64,000 bases of DNA from contig NZ_FNHS01000001.1 in the NCBI RefSeq assembly GCF_900103445.1, positions 1 through 64,000 on the forward strand. The letters run 5' to 3'. The notes under the pieces were generated by a model that saw nothing but the letters and a program-made list of their open reading frames with translations, was not told where the DNA came from and made no database searches. The number at the start of each line of letters is the position of its first letter. Position 1 is the stretch's first letter. This DNA is from Methylobacterium phyllostachyos. GTDB lineage: Bacteria; Pseudomonadota; Alphaproteobacteria; Rhizobiales; Beijerinckiaceae. Of the stretch, positions 1 to 8,207 are shown piece by piece. The position numbers and the translations under genes were made by a program.

Positions 1-16
1 CTAGAGCATTTTCGTT

Positions 17-658
17 TTAATCTGGATCGTAGCCTGCCGCAGCAAAGAAGTTGGCGCACTCGTCTGGGGTGACGGTGTCGATAAGCCGTCCGATGGCTGA
101 CCATAGCCCTTCGACGGTGCGCTCGGCGGCCTTGCGCAGCAGCGCCTTGAGCTTGGAGAAAGCCATCTCGATCGGGTTGAAGTCCGGCGAGTAGGGCGGG
201 AGGAACAGCAGTCGCGCGCCCGCTGCCTCGATGGCCGCGCGCGCAGCTGGGCCTTTGTGGCTGCCGAGGTTGTCCATCACGACGATGTCGCCGGGCGTGA
301 GTTCGGGCACCAGCACGCGCTCGACGTAAGTCTGGAAGGCGTCGCGGTTGATCGGCCCGTCCAGCACGAACGGCGCGGCGATCCCGGACAGGCGCAGACC
401 CGCCACCAGGGTGGTGGTCTTCCAATGACCGTGCGGCACGGGTGAGCGCAACCGCTCCCCACGCGGTGAGCGCCCGCGGGTGCGGGCCATATTGGTGGCG
501 GTCCAGGTCTCGTCGAGGAACACGAGGCGGCTGGGATCGAGGTCGGGCTGGCCCTCAAACCACGCCTCGCGGGCGGCCTTCACGTCCGGGCGATCCTGCT
601 CGGTCGCGTGGGCTGTCTTTTTTTGTACGTCAGGCCACGCGCGTCGAGGAAAGCCCAC
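17..658 (-). CDS. IS630 transposase, catalytic part (orfB)
   Basis: C-terminal DDE/RNase H-fold catalytic half. The three acidic catalytic positions are visible in order: VFLDETW, VVMDNLGSHKG and PPYSPDFNPIEMAFSKLK, the last being the hallmark of IS630 DDE domains. It overlaps orfA by 79 bases in the -1 frame. It is probably translated as a fusion with orfA through the A7 slippery run rather than from its own start. No internal stop or deletion is seen, so the element may still be active. Confidence 0.88.
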   Translation of the reverse strand: MGFPRRAWPDVQKKTAHATEQDRPDVKAAREAWFEGQPDLDPSRLVFLDETWTATNMARTRGRSPRGERLRSPVPHGHWKTTTLVAGLRLSGIAAPFVLDGPINRDAFQTYVERVLVPELTPGDIVVMDNLGSHKGPAARAAIEAAGARLLFLPPYSPDFNPIEMAFSKLKALLRKAAERTVEGLWSAIGRLIDTVTPDECANFFAAAGYDPD

Positions 659-960
659 AGGGTGCCCAGCCCGACTGTGAGCGCGTGTTCCTCCCGCAGG
701 CGGACCCGCATCTCCTCCAGGGTGATGTCGTCCCGATCGGCGATCAGGCCGCGCAGGAACGCCTCGTGCGGATCGAGCTTGGAGCGGCGCGCCCGCCCTT
801 GTGGCCGGGCCGCCACTGTGCCGGTCGTGGCCAGTGCCGTCATCCAGCGGACCGCCGTTGCGGCACCGACCCCGAAGCGCTTGGCCGCTTGCCGACGCGA
901 GGTCGCACCTGCCGCGTCCACCACCCGCTCACGCAGATCCTGGCTGTAGGGTCGGCCCAT
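580..960 (-). CDS. IS630 transposase, N-terminal part (orfA)
   Basis: N-terminal, DNA-binding half of an IS630-type transposase (126 residues from the ATG at 960). It begins MGRPYSQDLRERV and contains a helix-turn-helix typical of the family (RRQAAKRFGVGAATAVRWM). The frame runs into the C-terminal half across a run of seven A on the coding strand (618-624 on the plus strand is T7). A -1 shift there joins GLTYKK to KTAHATEQDRPDV, which restores the usual IS630 reading. It therefore probably makes a full-length transposase only by frameshifting, as known for several IS630 elements. An upstream in-frame start at 1020 exists but lies at the repeat end and is less likely. Confidence 0.85.
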   Translation of the reverse strand: MGRPYSQDLRERVVDAAGATSRRQAAKRFGVGAATAVRWMTALATTGTVAARPQGRARRSKLDPHEAFLRGLIADRDDITLEEMRVRLREEHALTVGLGTLWAFLDARGLTYKKRQPTRPSRIART

Positions 961-1050
961 GCTCTGCTCCTCATCTGGAGCGCGCAATGAATCAACTCGA
1001 CAGCCCGACGTGAACCCCAACTGGCCGATTCAGCTCAAACCGAAAACGCT

Positions 1051-2649
1051 CTAGTGCCGGAAGTGCCTGTGGCCCGTGAAGACCATAGCGAGACCGGCCG
1101 CATCGGCCGCGGCGATCACGTCCGCGTCGCGCATCGAGCCGCCGGGCTGAATCACCGCCGTGGCGCCCGCCTCCGCCGCCGCCATCAGGCCGTCGGCGAA
1201 GGGAAAGAACGCGTCCGACGCCACCACCGAGCCGACGGCAAGGCTCTCGGACAGGCCGAGGCGCTGGGCTCCCTCAGCGGCTTTCCAGGCGGCGATACGG
1301 GAGGAATCGACCCGTGACATCTGGCCAGCCCCGATTCCCACCGTGGCGCCGCCCTTGGCGTACACGATGGCGTTGGACTTCACGTGCTTGGCGACCCGAT
1401 AGGCAAAGCGCAGATCGGCGAGTTCCGCCTCGCTCGGCGCGCGCTTGGTGACGACCTTGAGCGGCATGTCGTCGACGACGGCCGCATCCCGGGCCTGGAC
1501 CAGGAGCCCTCCGGCGAGCGACCGAACGACGTCGCCGGCCGCCCGTGGGTCGGGCAGGCCGCCGGCCAGAAGCAACCGCAGGTTCTTCTTGGACGCCACG
1601 ATGGCGGCGGCTTCCGGGGTGGCGTCCGGGGCGATGATCACCTCGGTGAAGATCTCGACGATCTTCTCCGCCGCCGCGGCATCCAGGGTCCAGTTGAGCG
1701 CCACAATGCCGCCGAAGGCCGATGTCGGATCACAGCTCAAGGCCCGCTCGTAGGCCGCGAGCAGGCTCGTCCCCTCGGCGACGCCGCAGGGATTGGCGTG
1801 CTTGATGATCGCCACCGCGGCGGTGCGGGCCGGATCGAACTCGGCGACGCATTCGTAGGCGGCGTCCGTGTCGTTGAAGTTGTTGTAGGACAGCTCCTTG
1901 CCCTGGAGCTGGCGGGCGGTCGCCACGCCCGCGCGGGGCTTGCCCGGATTGCGGTAGAAGGCGGCCGTCTGATGCGGATTCTCGCCGTAGCGCAGCCCCT
2001 GTCCGAGGCTCCCCCCGAAGGCTCGGAACGGCGCCGGCTCGTCCGCACCGAATCGGCCGGCCATCCAGTTGGCGATGGCGGCGTCGTAGGCCGCCGTGCG
2101 GGCGAAGGCCTTCTGCGCCAGGCGTCGACGCAGCTCCGCTCCGGTGGCCCCGTCCTGTGCCTCCAGCGCGGCGAGCACGGCGGCATAGTCCGAGACGTCC
2201 GTGACGACGGCCACATCCGCATGGTTCTTGGCTGCCGCCCGAATCATCGCCGGGCCGCCGACATCGATGTTCTCGATGCAATCGGCATCGGGCTTATCGG
2301 CCGCGATCGTCGCCTCGAACGGGTAGAGGTTGACCACCAGAAGGTCGATCGCCCCAATCCCGTGGGCGGCGAGCGCGGCCTGATGCTCGGGGTTGTCGCG
2401 AATCGCGAGCAGGCCGCCATGCACCGTTGGGTGCAGGGTCTTCACCCGGCCGTCCATCATCTCGGGGAAGCCGGTCAAGTCGGCAACCTCGGTCACCGGC
2501 AGTCCGGCTTCCCGCAGCGTCCGGTGCGTGCCCCCCGTGGAGATCAAATCGACACCGCGGGCGTGGAGCGCCCGGGCGAAGTCGACGAGACCGGTCTTGT
2601 CGGAGACCGAGAGGAGCGCGCGGGAGACCCGCACCTGATCGTGCGCCAT
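1051..2649 (-). CDS. purH: Bifunctional AICAR formyltransferase / IMP cyclohydrolase
   Basis: Catalyses the last two steps of purine synthesis: formylation of AICAR with 10-formyl-THF and ring closure to IMP, in the cytoplasm. The 532 residues match the usual length. An N-terminal MGS-like cyclohydrolase domain (about 1-150; [20 protein letters not shown]) is followed by the AICARFT domain with RYGENPHQ (220-227) and KHANPCGV (283-290), which includes the catalytic Lys-His. The C-terminus TGHRHFRH is intact. Its TAG stop contains the TA target of the adjacent IS630, so the protein is unchanged although everything downstream of the gene has been displaced. It follows a heparinase-like gene on the same strand with a 69-base gap. 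Confidence 0.97.
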   Translation of the reverse strand: MAHDQVRVSRALLSVSDKTGLVDFARALHARGVDLISTGGTHRTLREAGLPVTEVADLTGFPEMMDGRVKTLHPTVHGGLLAIRDNPEHQAALAAHGIGAIDLLVVNLYPFEATIAADKPDADCIENIDVGGPAMIRAAAKNHADVAVVTDVSDYAAVLAALEAQDGATGAELRRRLAQKAFARTAAYDAAIANWMAGRFGADEPAPFRAFGGSLGQGLRYGENPHQTAAFYRNPGKPRAGVATARQLQGKELSYNNFNDTDAAYECVAEFDPARTAAVAIIKHANPCGVAEGTSLLAAYERALSCDPTSAFGGIVALNWTLDAAAAEKIVEIFTEVIIAPDATPEAAAIVASKKNLRLLLAGGLPDPRAAGDVVRSLAGGLLVQARDAAVVDDMPLKVVTKRAPSEAELADLRFAYRVAKHVKSNAIVYAKGGATVGIGAGQMSRVDSSRIAAWKAAEGAQRLGLSESLAVGSVVASDAFFPFADGLMAAAEAGATAVIQPGGSMRDADVIAAADAAGLAMVFTGHRHFRH

Positions 2650-2718
2650 AGCTTCGTGCCGGAGTTCGAGATTTTCGGGCGCGGTAGCATGGAAACGGGG
2701 AACCGGGCCAGCCGCGTG

Positions 2719-4539
2719 TCAGGCTGGCGCTACGCCCCGCAGCGGCGCCGAGGCCAGGCGCTCAAAACTCCAGCGCACCTCGACATCCTCCGATACCCGC
2801 AGGTGCAGCACGATCTGATCCGTGCGTCGCGCGCCCGTCAGACCGGAGAAGTAGACGCTCTCCTCCAGGGCGATCTCGGCATTCTCCGCTTGGAACTGCC
2901 AGATCTCACCCAGAGCTGAGGCAAGTTCGAGCCCCCCGGGCACCCCGCGCACGGCGATACCGGGATGCAGATGGAAGCGGATCGCCACGTCGTGGGGGCG
3001 GCGGCGCACGCGGCTGCCCGCCTTGCCGTGACGCAGGAAGGCATCGCGGCCCTCGACCCGCGCCGTCGCCGGAAAAAGCTGCCAGCGCCGCTCGTGGATG
3101 ATGCCGAAGTCCGGCGCGAAGCCATCGTGCCGGGCCGCCAGGGTCACGCTATCGGCATCCTCGGCCCGCTCCGCCGCAACCGCGGACGGCCCGCTCAACA
3201 CCACGGGGCCACGCCGTCGGATCAGCCACTCGGCGAGCTGCCGCTCACCCACCCAGCCGGTCTGGGTCAGGAACCGGCACGAGGAGGCGTGGTCCACGGA
3301 GGCGGTGGAGTGGGCCGGCGTCGAGCGGGCCAGCAGACGCAGCTCCGGTCCGCTCGCCGGCAGGCCGCAATTGACGACGATGCGCTGCGGGCCGCTCGAC
3401 ATCTCGAAGGCGAGGCAGCCCGCCCCGGCATGCACCGAGTACGGCAGTGGCGGGCTCGCGCCCACATCGGCCACGATCACGATTCGGCCGCCCTCCAGGC
3501 GTTCGTAACCGCTGTTCGGCGCGTGCATCAGCGGCCGGGCGAGTGCCCCATCGTATACCAGCAGTGTCGCGAGGTGGTCGGCGTCGGTGGCGCCCATGCC
3601 GTTGAAGTGGCTCAACGAGGCGTCCGGATGGCGCAGCAGGCGCAGCAGTGGCAGCATGCGGTCGACCGCGTGCAGCAGCGCCATCGGCGGTTCGACGCTG
3701 CGGCTGAGGTAGCTCTGGCGCAGCGGCAGCAGATCGAGGAGCAGCTCCATGGCGAAGCGCGGATCCCGGGAGCGGTGGCCGCCATCGGGTAGGATCTGCC
3801 GTTCGAGTTCCCGCGACAGGATCCGGGTCGCCCGCCGCAGGATCGGCTGAATGCCGTCACAGCACAGGCCGGCGTAGCAGAGCGCCACGGCGGCGTTCAG
3901 GCGCCATTGTGGCGGTACGCCCCGCCGCAGGTCGCGTTCGAGCTGCTGCGCGTTGCGCGCGATGGCCTTGAGGAAGCTCTGGTAGAAGGCGTGATCCGCC
4001 CCCTCCAGAACCAGAGGGGACTGGCACAGGAACGAGATCAGCCGCCGCGCCGCCACGGGGGTCTGGCGGGCGAGCATCGGGTCACCCCGTCCGGCGATGA
4101 AATCCGCCACGAAGGCGCGGGCATTCGCCCGGGCCAGAGCCGTGTCGGCGGCGCGCAGGTGGCGCAGCCAGCCGAAGCCGTAGAGCTCGTCGGCCCATTC
4201 CGGCGACGGCGCGGCGTAATCGAAGGGCGAGCCGCCGCTCGCCGCCAGCGACCGACCGGCGAACACGAACAGCCCCGCATAGATGTCGTCGGCGAAGGTC
4301 GCGTCGGAGGTCCGCAGATCCTGCGGAGCGATCACCAGCCCGGTCACCCGCATCCGCGCGAGGATGTCGGGCGAGCCGGTCAGGCTGGCGCCGGCCGCGC
4401 GGACCGTGCGCGCGGCCTCCCGGGCGAAGAGCCGATAGAAGCGCCAGCGGTCAGGCCCCCAAGCCACGCGATCTCCGAGCTGCGCATTCCGACAAGGCTC
4501 CACGGCCCTGAGCCCTCGCGGACGAGGATCGGGTGGCAC
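2719..4539 (-). CDS. Heparinase II/III family protein
   Basis: Resembles the heparinase II/III-like proteins commonly found beside purH in Rhizobiales. The N-terminal half is helical, of the (alpha/alpha) toroid type (FYRLFAREAARTVRAAG onward, with FGWLRHLRAADTALARANARAFVADFI). The C-terminal half is beta-rich, like the family's polysaccharide-lyase sandwich (GRIVIVADVGASPPLPYSVHAGAGCLAFEMS). The substrate is unknown and I see no signal peptide. The start is uncertain: the homologous region begins near VAWGPDRWRFY, so a GTG at about 4470 is an alternative. It may form an operon with purH, but the products have no obvious shared role. Confidence 0.8.
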   Translation of the reverse strand: MPPDPRPRGLRAVEPCRNAQLGDRVAWGPDRWRFYRLFAREAARTVRAAGASLTGSPDILARMRVTGLVIAPQDLRTSDATFADDIYAGLFVFAGRSLAASGGSPFDYAAPSPEWADELYGFGWLRHLRAADTALARANARAFVADFIAGRGDPMLARQTPVAARRLISFLCQSPLVLEGADHAFYQSFLKAIARNAQQLERDLRRGVPPQWRLNAAVALCYAGLCCDGIQPILRRATRILSRELERQILPDGGHRSRDPRFAMELLLDLLPLRQSYLSRSVEPPMALLHAVDRMLPLLRLLRHPDASLSHFNGMGATDADHLATLLVYDGALARPLMHAPNSGYERLEGGRIVIVADVGASPPLPYSVHAGAGCLAFEMSSGPQRIVVNCGLPASGPELRLLARSTPAHSTASVDHASSCRFLTQTGWVGERQLAEWLIRRRGPVVLSGPSAVAAERAEDADSVTLAARHDGFAPDFGIIHERRWQLFPATARVEGRDAFLRHGKAGSRVRRRPHDVAIRFHLHPGIAVRGVPGGLELASALGEIWQFQAENAEIALEESVYFSGLTGARRTDQIVLHLRVSEDVEVRWSFERLASAPLRGVAPA

Positions 4540-4590
4540 CCGTGACGTAAGGCTAGAGGGGGCCTCTTAACCGTCGGTTTACGCTATGTC

Positions 4591-4623
4591 ATGCCCGTCG
4601 CCATGCAGAGGCGAGGCGGGCAT
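4591..4623 (-). terminator. Possible terminator hairpin after the metal-binding protein gene
   Basis: Inverted repeat at the stop codon of the Zn/Mn-binding protein gene: ATGCCCG at 4591-4597 pairs with CGGGCAT at 4617-4623, with further CGCC/GGCG pairing inside. There is no clear U tract, so this is a weak call. Confidence 0.35.
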
Positions 4624-5582
4624 CAACCCGACGCCAGGGCCTTTGCGAAGGCGCGTAGGTTCGCGTGCATCAGATCGAGGTAGGTCGCCGCGGGACCGGC
4701 CGGACCCGACAGGGCATCGGAGTACACCTTGCCGCCAATGCGCGCACCGCTCTCCCGGCCGATCTGTTCCATCTGCCGCGGGTCGCTGATGTTCTCCAGG
4801 AACACCGCCGGGATGTGATCGCGGCGGATCTGCCGGATGATTTCGGCCACGTCCCGTGGACTGGCCTCACTGTCGGTGGAGACGCCCTGCGGGGCCACGA
4901 ACGTGAGGCCGTAGGCCGCCGCGAAGTAGCCGAAGGCGTCATGGGTCGTGATGATCTTGCGCCGCTCCGGCGGGATGCCGGCAATCGTCGTGCGCACGTC
5001 CCGATCCAGGGCATCGAGCTTGGCGATATAGGCGGTGGCGGCCTCCCGGTAGGCGGCGGCATGGCCCGGATCGACCTTAACGAGACCATCCCGGATGTTG
5101 GCGACGTAGATCCGAACGTTGGCGACATTCTGCCAAGCGTGCGGGTCGAGCGCGTGGTCGCCGCGATCGTGGCCGCCGTCTTCGTGCGCATGCTCATCCG
5201 CAACGGATAGCGGTGTCACCCCCGCGGAGGCGACAACCACCGGCGCGCGCGTGCCCGAGGCGCGGATCAGCCGGTCGAGCCAGCCCTCGAGCCCGAGGCC
5301 GTTGACGAAGACGATATCGGCCCCGGCGAGCTTGCGGGCATCGGCCGGCGTCGGACTGAAACCGTGGGCATCGGAATCCGGCCCGACGAGCGTCGACACG
5401 ATCACGTGCTCGCCGCCGACAGCCCGGACCAGATCCCCCAGGATCGAGAAGCTCGCCACCGCCCGGACCGGGCTCCCGTCCGGCGCCGCCTGGGCCGGGG
5501 TCGCGAGACACAGGGCCTGGAGCGCGAAGCCGAGGACGGCTCCAACCCAGATCCGGATCATTCCCGCCATCCGTGCCACCAC
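4623..5582 (-). CDS. Zinc/manganese ABC transporter substrate-binding protein (ZnuA-like)
   Basis: Cluster A-I periplasmic solute-binding protein for Zn2+ or Mn2+ (319 residues). It has a signal peptide (hydrophobic segment to about 32, ending TPAQAA). Likely metal ligands are H73 (DAHGFSP), H148 (LDPHAWQ), H214 (TTHDAFGYF) and an acidic residue in the last third. A short His/Asp loop (DEHAHEDGGHDRGDH, about 129-143) precedes the second ligand, as in ZnuA proteins. The ATPase and permease genes (znuB/znuC) are not in this window, so it is an orphan here. A 17-bp palindrome lies 35 bases upstream of the start and may be the binding site of a zinc or manganese regulator. Internal ATGs at 5570 and 5561 are possible starts. 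Confidence 0.92.
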   Translation of the reverse strand: MVARMAGMIRIWVGAVLGFALQALCLATPAQAAPDGSPVRAVASFSILGDLVRAVGGEHVIVSTLVGPDSDAHGFSPTPADARKLAGADIVFVNGLGLEGWLDRLIRASGTRAPVVVASAGVTPLSVADEHAHEDGGHDRGDHALDPHAWQNVANVRIYVANIRDGLVKVDPGHAAAYREAATAYIAKLDALDRDVRTTIAGIPPERRKIITTHDAFGYFAAAYGLTFVAPQGVSTDSEASPRDVAEIIRQIRRDHIPAVFLENISDPRQMEQIGRESGARIGGKVYSDALSGPAGPAATYLDLMHANLRAFAKALASG

Positions 5583-5616
5583 GCCACCTCCGCGTCACCA
5601 ACCGGGGCTGCCAGTA

Positions 5617-5633
5617 ATGTAACATTGTTACAT
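5617..5633. promoter_or_regulatory. 17-bp palindromic operator, possible Zur/Mur-type site
   Basis: ATGTAACATTGTTACAT is a perfect dyad apart from its central base. It stands in an AT-rich patch between the divergent metal-binding protein gene (start 5582) and the Spy-like gene (start 5728). Fur-superfamily sites (Zur, Mur, Irr) in alphaproteobacteria are AT-rich palindromes of this size, and the adjacent product is a zinc/manganese-binding protein. Assignment to Zur is inference. Confidence 0.55.
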
Positions 5634-5727
5634 ACACAAGCCGGATACAGGCCCGCGCTTCGATAGGCGGCATCGGGTGCCATCGCGGCCGGACCGCGGG
5701 CATCGCGAGCGTGAGACGGAGGTTTCC

Positions 5728-6261
5728 ATGTCCCGACGTTTGAGAGCCGCCCTCTTGGTCACCGGTGCCCTCGGCCTGGGGCTGGCGGGCGCTGCGGCGG
5801 CACACGAACATGGGCGCGGCGGGTTCCGGGGCCATGGCCGCTGGAGCGCGCTGAGCCCCGAGGACCGGGCGGCCTTCACGGATGCCCGGATCGCCGCCCT
5901 CCACGCCGGCCTGAAGCTGAACGCCGATCAGGAGAAACTGTGGCCGCCGGTAGAATCCGCCATCCGCGACATGGCCAAGCTACGCCAGCAGCGGCACGAG
6001 GCGATGCGCGACCGGCCGCGGTTCAGCGACGACGCCCCCGCCGCCCTGCGCGCCATGGCGGATGCCGCGACCGCCCGCGGCGAGGCCCTGCGCAAGCTCG
6101 CCGACGCGTCGCAGCCGCTCTACGCCAGCCTGGATCAGGACCAGAAGCGGCGCGCCATGATCCTCGCCCGGCCCATGGGACCCATGGGTGGTCACGGGAT
6201 GCGGGGCGGACGGCATCACGACGAGGGCGACGATCACGGGCCGCACGGCGACGACCACTGA
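5728..6261 (+). CDS. Spy/CpxP-like periplasmic protein with His-rich tail
   Basis: Secreted protein of 177 residues with a signal peptide (MSRRLRAALLVTGALGLGLA, cleavage near AAAAHEH). The body carries the LTxxQ-like signature (LKLNADQEKLW) and long amphipathic helices of Spy/CpxP-type periplasmic chaperones. The C-terminus is rich in His, Gly and Asp (HGMRGGRHHDEGDDHGPH), suggesting metal binding. The ATG at 5728 was chosen because CGGAGG stands 5 bases upstream and the signal peptide begins there; upstream residues look non-coding. It is divergent from the Zn/Mn-binding protein gene and shares its palindrome-bearing promoter region, which hints at a role in periplasmic metal stress. Confidence 0.82.
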   Translation: MSRRLRAALLVTGALGLGLAGAAAAHEHGRGGFRGHGRWSALSPEDRAAFTDARIAALHAGLKLNADQEKLWPPVESAIRDMAKLRQQRHEAMRDRPRFSDDAPAALRAMADAATARGEALRKLADASQPLYASLDQDQKRRAMILARPMGPMGGHGMRGGRHHDEGDDHGPHGDDH

Positions 6262-6355
6262 CCCAAAAACCTTGATCCGCGGCGGCGGCGGCGGCAAACC
6301 CGCTGCCGCCGTGCCTCTTCTACGAGGGCGGCGCTGTTCCGACCCGGTAGGTTTC

Positions 6356-8116
6356 ATGGCGCGCCTTCCCGGCGACACGGCTCCCCTCCTCGCCCGGCTC
6401 TGGCGTATCTGGCTCTATCCGCATCGAGCCACCCTCGCGGTGGTGCTGGTGCTGATCGCTCTGGTCGGAGCCTCGACGGGTCTTTACCCGGCACTGATCA
6501 AGGCGGCGTTCGACGCCTTCGACCGCAAAGACGCGGCGGCGATCGCCTACGGGCCGCTGGTGGTCATCGTGGTCACCGCCACCCGCGGCTTCGCGCTCTA
6601 CGGCCAGACGGTGCTCACCAACCGGGTCGTCACCCGGGTCGAGGCCGACATGCAGGCGGCGCTCTACGGCCATCTGATCGATTCCGACCTCGCCCAACTC
6701 GGCCGCGAGAGCCCGGCGGCGCTGACCCAGCGCTTCACCACCGACTTCGCCTTCATCAAGGAGGCACTGACCCGCATCTCGACGGTGCTTCTGCGCGACA
6801 TCGCCATGTTGATCGGCCTCGTGGCGGCGCTGCTCTGGATGGATCCGGTGCTGACCCTCGTGGCCGGCGTCGCGGTGCCGTTCGTCGCCGGTCCGATCGG
6901 GCGGATTGGCAAGAAGCTGCGGCGGGTCTCGACCTCGACGCAGGAGCAGATGGGCGCCACCGCCAGCCTGATCTCCGAGAGCCTGCAGGGCGCGCGCGTC
7001 GCCAAGACCTACGCGATGGAGGCTTACCTGAAGGGTCGCGCCGCCCAAGCCCTCGACGAGGTGCGCCGCCTCAAGATGAAGGCTGCCAATGCTCGCGGCC
7101 GCCTCGACCCACTGCTCGAGATCGGCGGTGGCATCGCAGTGGCGGGCGTGCTGGTGCTGGTTGGGCAGCGGGTGCTGGCGGGAGAGAAGACGGTCGGCGA
7201 CTTCACCGGCTACGTGGCGGCCCTGCTGCTCGCGGCCCAGCCGGCCCGGGCGCTCGGCAATCTCAACGCCATCCTGCAGGAGGCGGCAGCGGCGCTGCGG
7301 CGCTACTTCGACGTGATGGACGAGGCCCCGGCCATCCGCGAGGCGCCCGATGCCCGGCCGCTGACCGTGACCGAAGGAGCGATCCGCTTCGAGGGCGTCC
7401 AGTTCCGTTACAGGCCGGATGCGCCGGCGCTGGAGGGCATCGATCTTCACGTCCCGGCCGCGTCGGTCACGGCTCTGGTCGGGCGCTCCGGCTCCGGGAA
7501 ATCCTCCCTGCTCAACCTCGTGCCCCGGCTCTACGACGTGAATGCGGGCCGGGTGACCATCGACGGCCAGGACGTCCGCGCCGTGACGCTCGCCTCGCTG
7601 CGTGCCGCCGTGGCGGTGGTCTCGCAGGAGGTGGTGCTGTTCGACGATACGATTGCCGCCAATATCGGGTTCGGCCGCCCCGAAGCCTCCCGCGCCGAGA
7701 TCGAGGCAGCGGCCCAGGCCGCCGCGGCGCACGGGTTCGTCTCGGCCCTGGCCGAGGGCTACGACTTCCGGGTCGGCCCCGGCGGCGGACGGCTCTCGGG
7801 CGGCGAGCGGCAGCGGGTGGCGCTCGCCCGCGCCTTCCTGAAGGACGCGCCGATCCTGCTCCTCGACGAGGCGACCTCGGCCCTTGATTCCGAATCGGAA
7901 CGCCTCGTCCAGGAGGCTTTGACCCGGCTGATGCGCGGCCGGACCACCCTGGTGATCGCCCACCGTCTCTCGACCGTGCGGGAGGCCGATCAGATCGCCG
8001 TGATGGAAGCCGGCCGCGTCATCGAGATCGGGCGGCACCATGACCTGCTGGCGACCGGCGGCGCCTACGCGCGCCTGCACCGGCTTCAGCTCTCGGAGCC
8101 TGCGGCGGCGGAGTGA
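6356..8116 (+). CDS. ABC exporter, MsbA/lipid A type (TM-NBD fusion)
   Basis: Half-size ABC exporter of 586 residues. An N-terminal six-helix ABC_membrane domain (about 20-310) is followed by a nucleotide-binding domain with Walker A GRSGSGKSS (near 376), signature LSGGERQ (near 480), Walker B ILLLDEA (near 500) and H-loop IAHRLST. It resembles MsbA and other subfamily B exporters that move lipids or glycolipids across the inner membrane; the substrate cannot be read from sequence. The ATG at 6356 is chosen because the upstream residues are low-complexity and overlap the repeat-like Gly-coding stretch after the Spy-like gene. Confidence 0.9.
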   Translation: MARLPGDTAPLLARLWRIWLYPHRATLAVVLVLIALVGASTGLYPALIKAAFDAFDRKDAAAIAYGPLVVIVVTATRGFALYGQTVLTNRVVTRVEADMQAALYGHLIDSDLAQLGRESPAALTQRFTTDFAFIKEALTRISTVLLRDIAMLIGLVAALLWMDPVLTLVAGVAVPFVAGPIGRIGKKLRRVSTSTQEQMGATASLISESLQGARVAKTYAMEAYLKGRAAQALDEVRRLKMKAANARGRLDPLLEIGGGIAVAGVLVLVGQRVLAGEKTVGDFTGYVAALLLAAQPARALGNLNAILQEAAAALRRYFDVMDEAPAIREAPDARPLTVTEGAIRFEGVQFRYRPDAPALEGIDLHVPAASVTALVGRSGSGKSSLLNLVPRLYDVNAGRVTIDGQDVRAVTLASLRAAVAVVSQEVVLFDDTIAANIGFGRPEASRAEIEAAAQAAAAHGFVSALAEGYDFRVGPGGGRLSGGERQRVALARAFLKDAPILLLDEATSALDSESERLVQEALTRLMRGRTTLVIAHRLSTVREADQIAVMEAGRVIEIGRHHDLLATGGAYARLHRLQLSEPAAAE

Positions 8117-8160
8117 CTCGCGTGTCCGGCATTACCATCATGCGCCGGCTCCGTAGATTC

Positions 8161-8176
8161 GCGCGCCGGAGCGCGC
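8161..8176 (+). terminator. GC hairpin between exporter gene and ilvE
   Basis: GCGCGC-CGGA-GCGCGC forms a perfect 6-bp stem with a tetraloop 45 bases after the exporter stop and about 30 bases before the ilvE start. It could be a weak terminator or a leader hairpin; no U tract follows. Confidence 0.3.
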
Positions 8177-8207
8177 CATAAGAGCCTCAGTCGATGAGGA
8201 CCCCACC

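Larger units (their letters stand above)
2..1053 (-). mobile_element. IS630-family insertion sequence, complete
   Basis: Element body is about 4-1051, flanked by TA dinucleotides at 2-3 and 1052-1053, the target duplication expected of IS630. Imperfect terminal inverted repeats are visible: GAGCATTTTCGTTTTAATC at the left end and, read inward from the right end, GAGCGTTTTCGGTTTGAGC. It carries a transposase in two overlapping frames. The right-hand TA is part of the purH stop codon, so the insertion lies exactly at the end of purH. Confidence 0.9.

Noticed and set aside
1384..2919. Long open frame on the plus strand (511 codons)
   Set aside because: Lies opposite purH and the heparinase-like gene; its residues are Arg/Gly-rich without domain motifs, typical of antisense frames in high-GC DNA.
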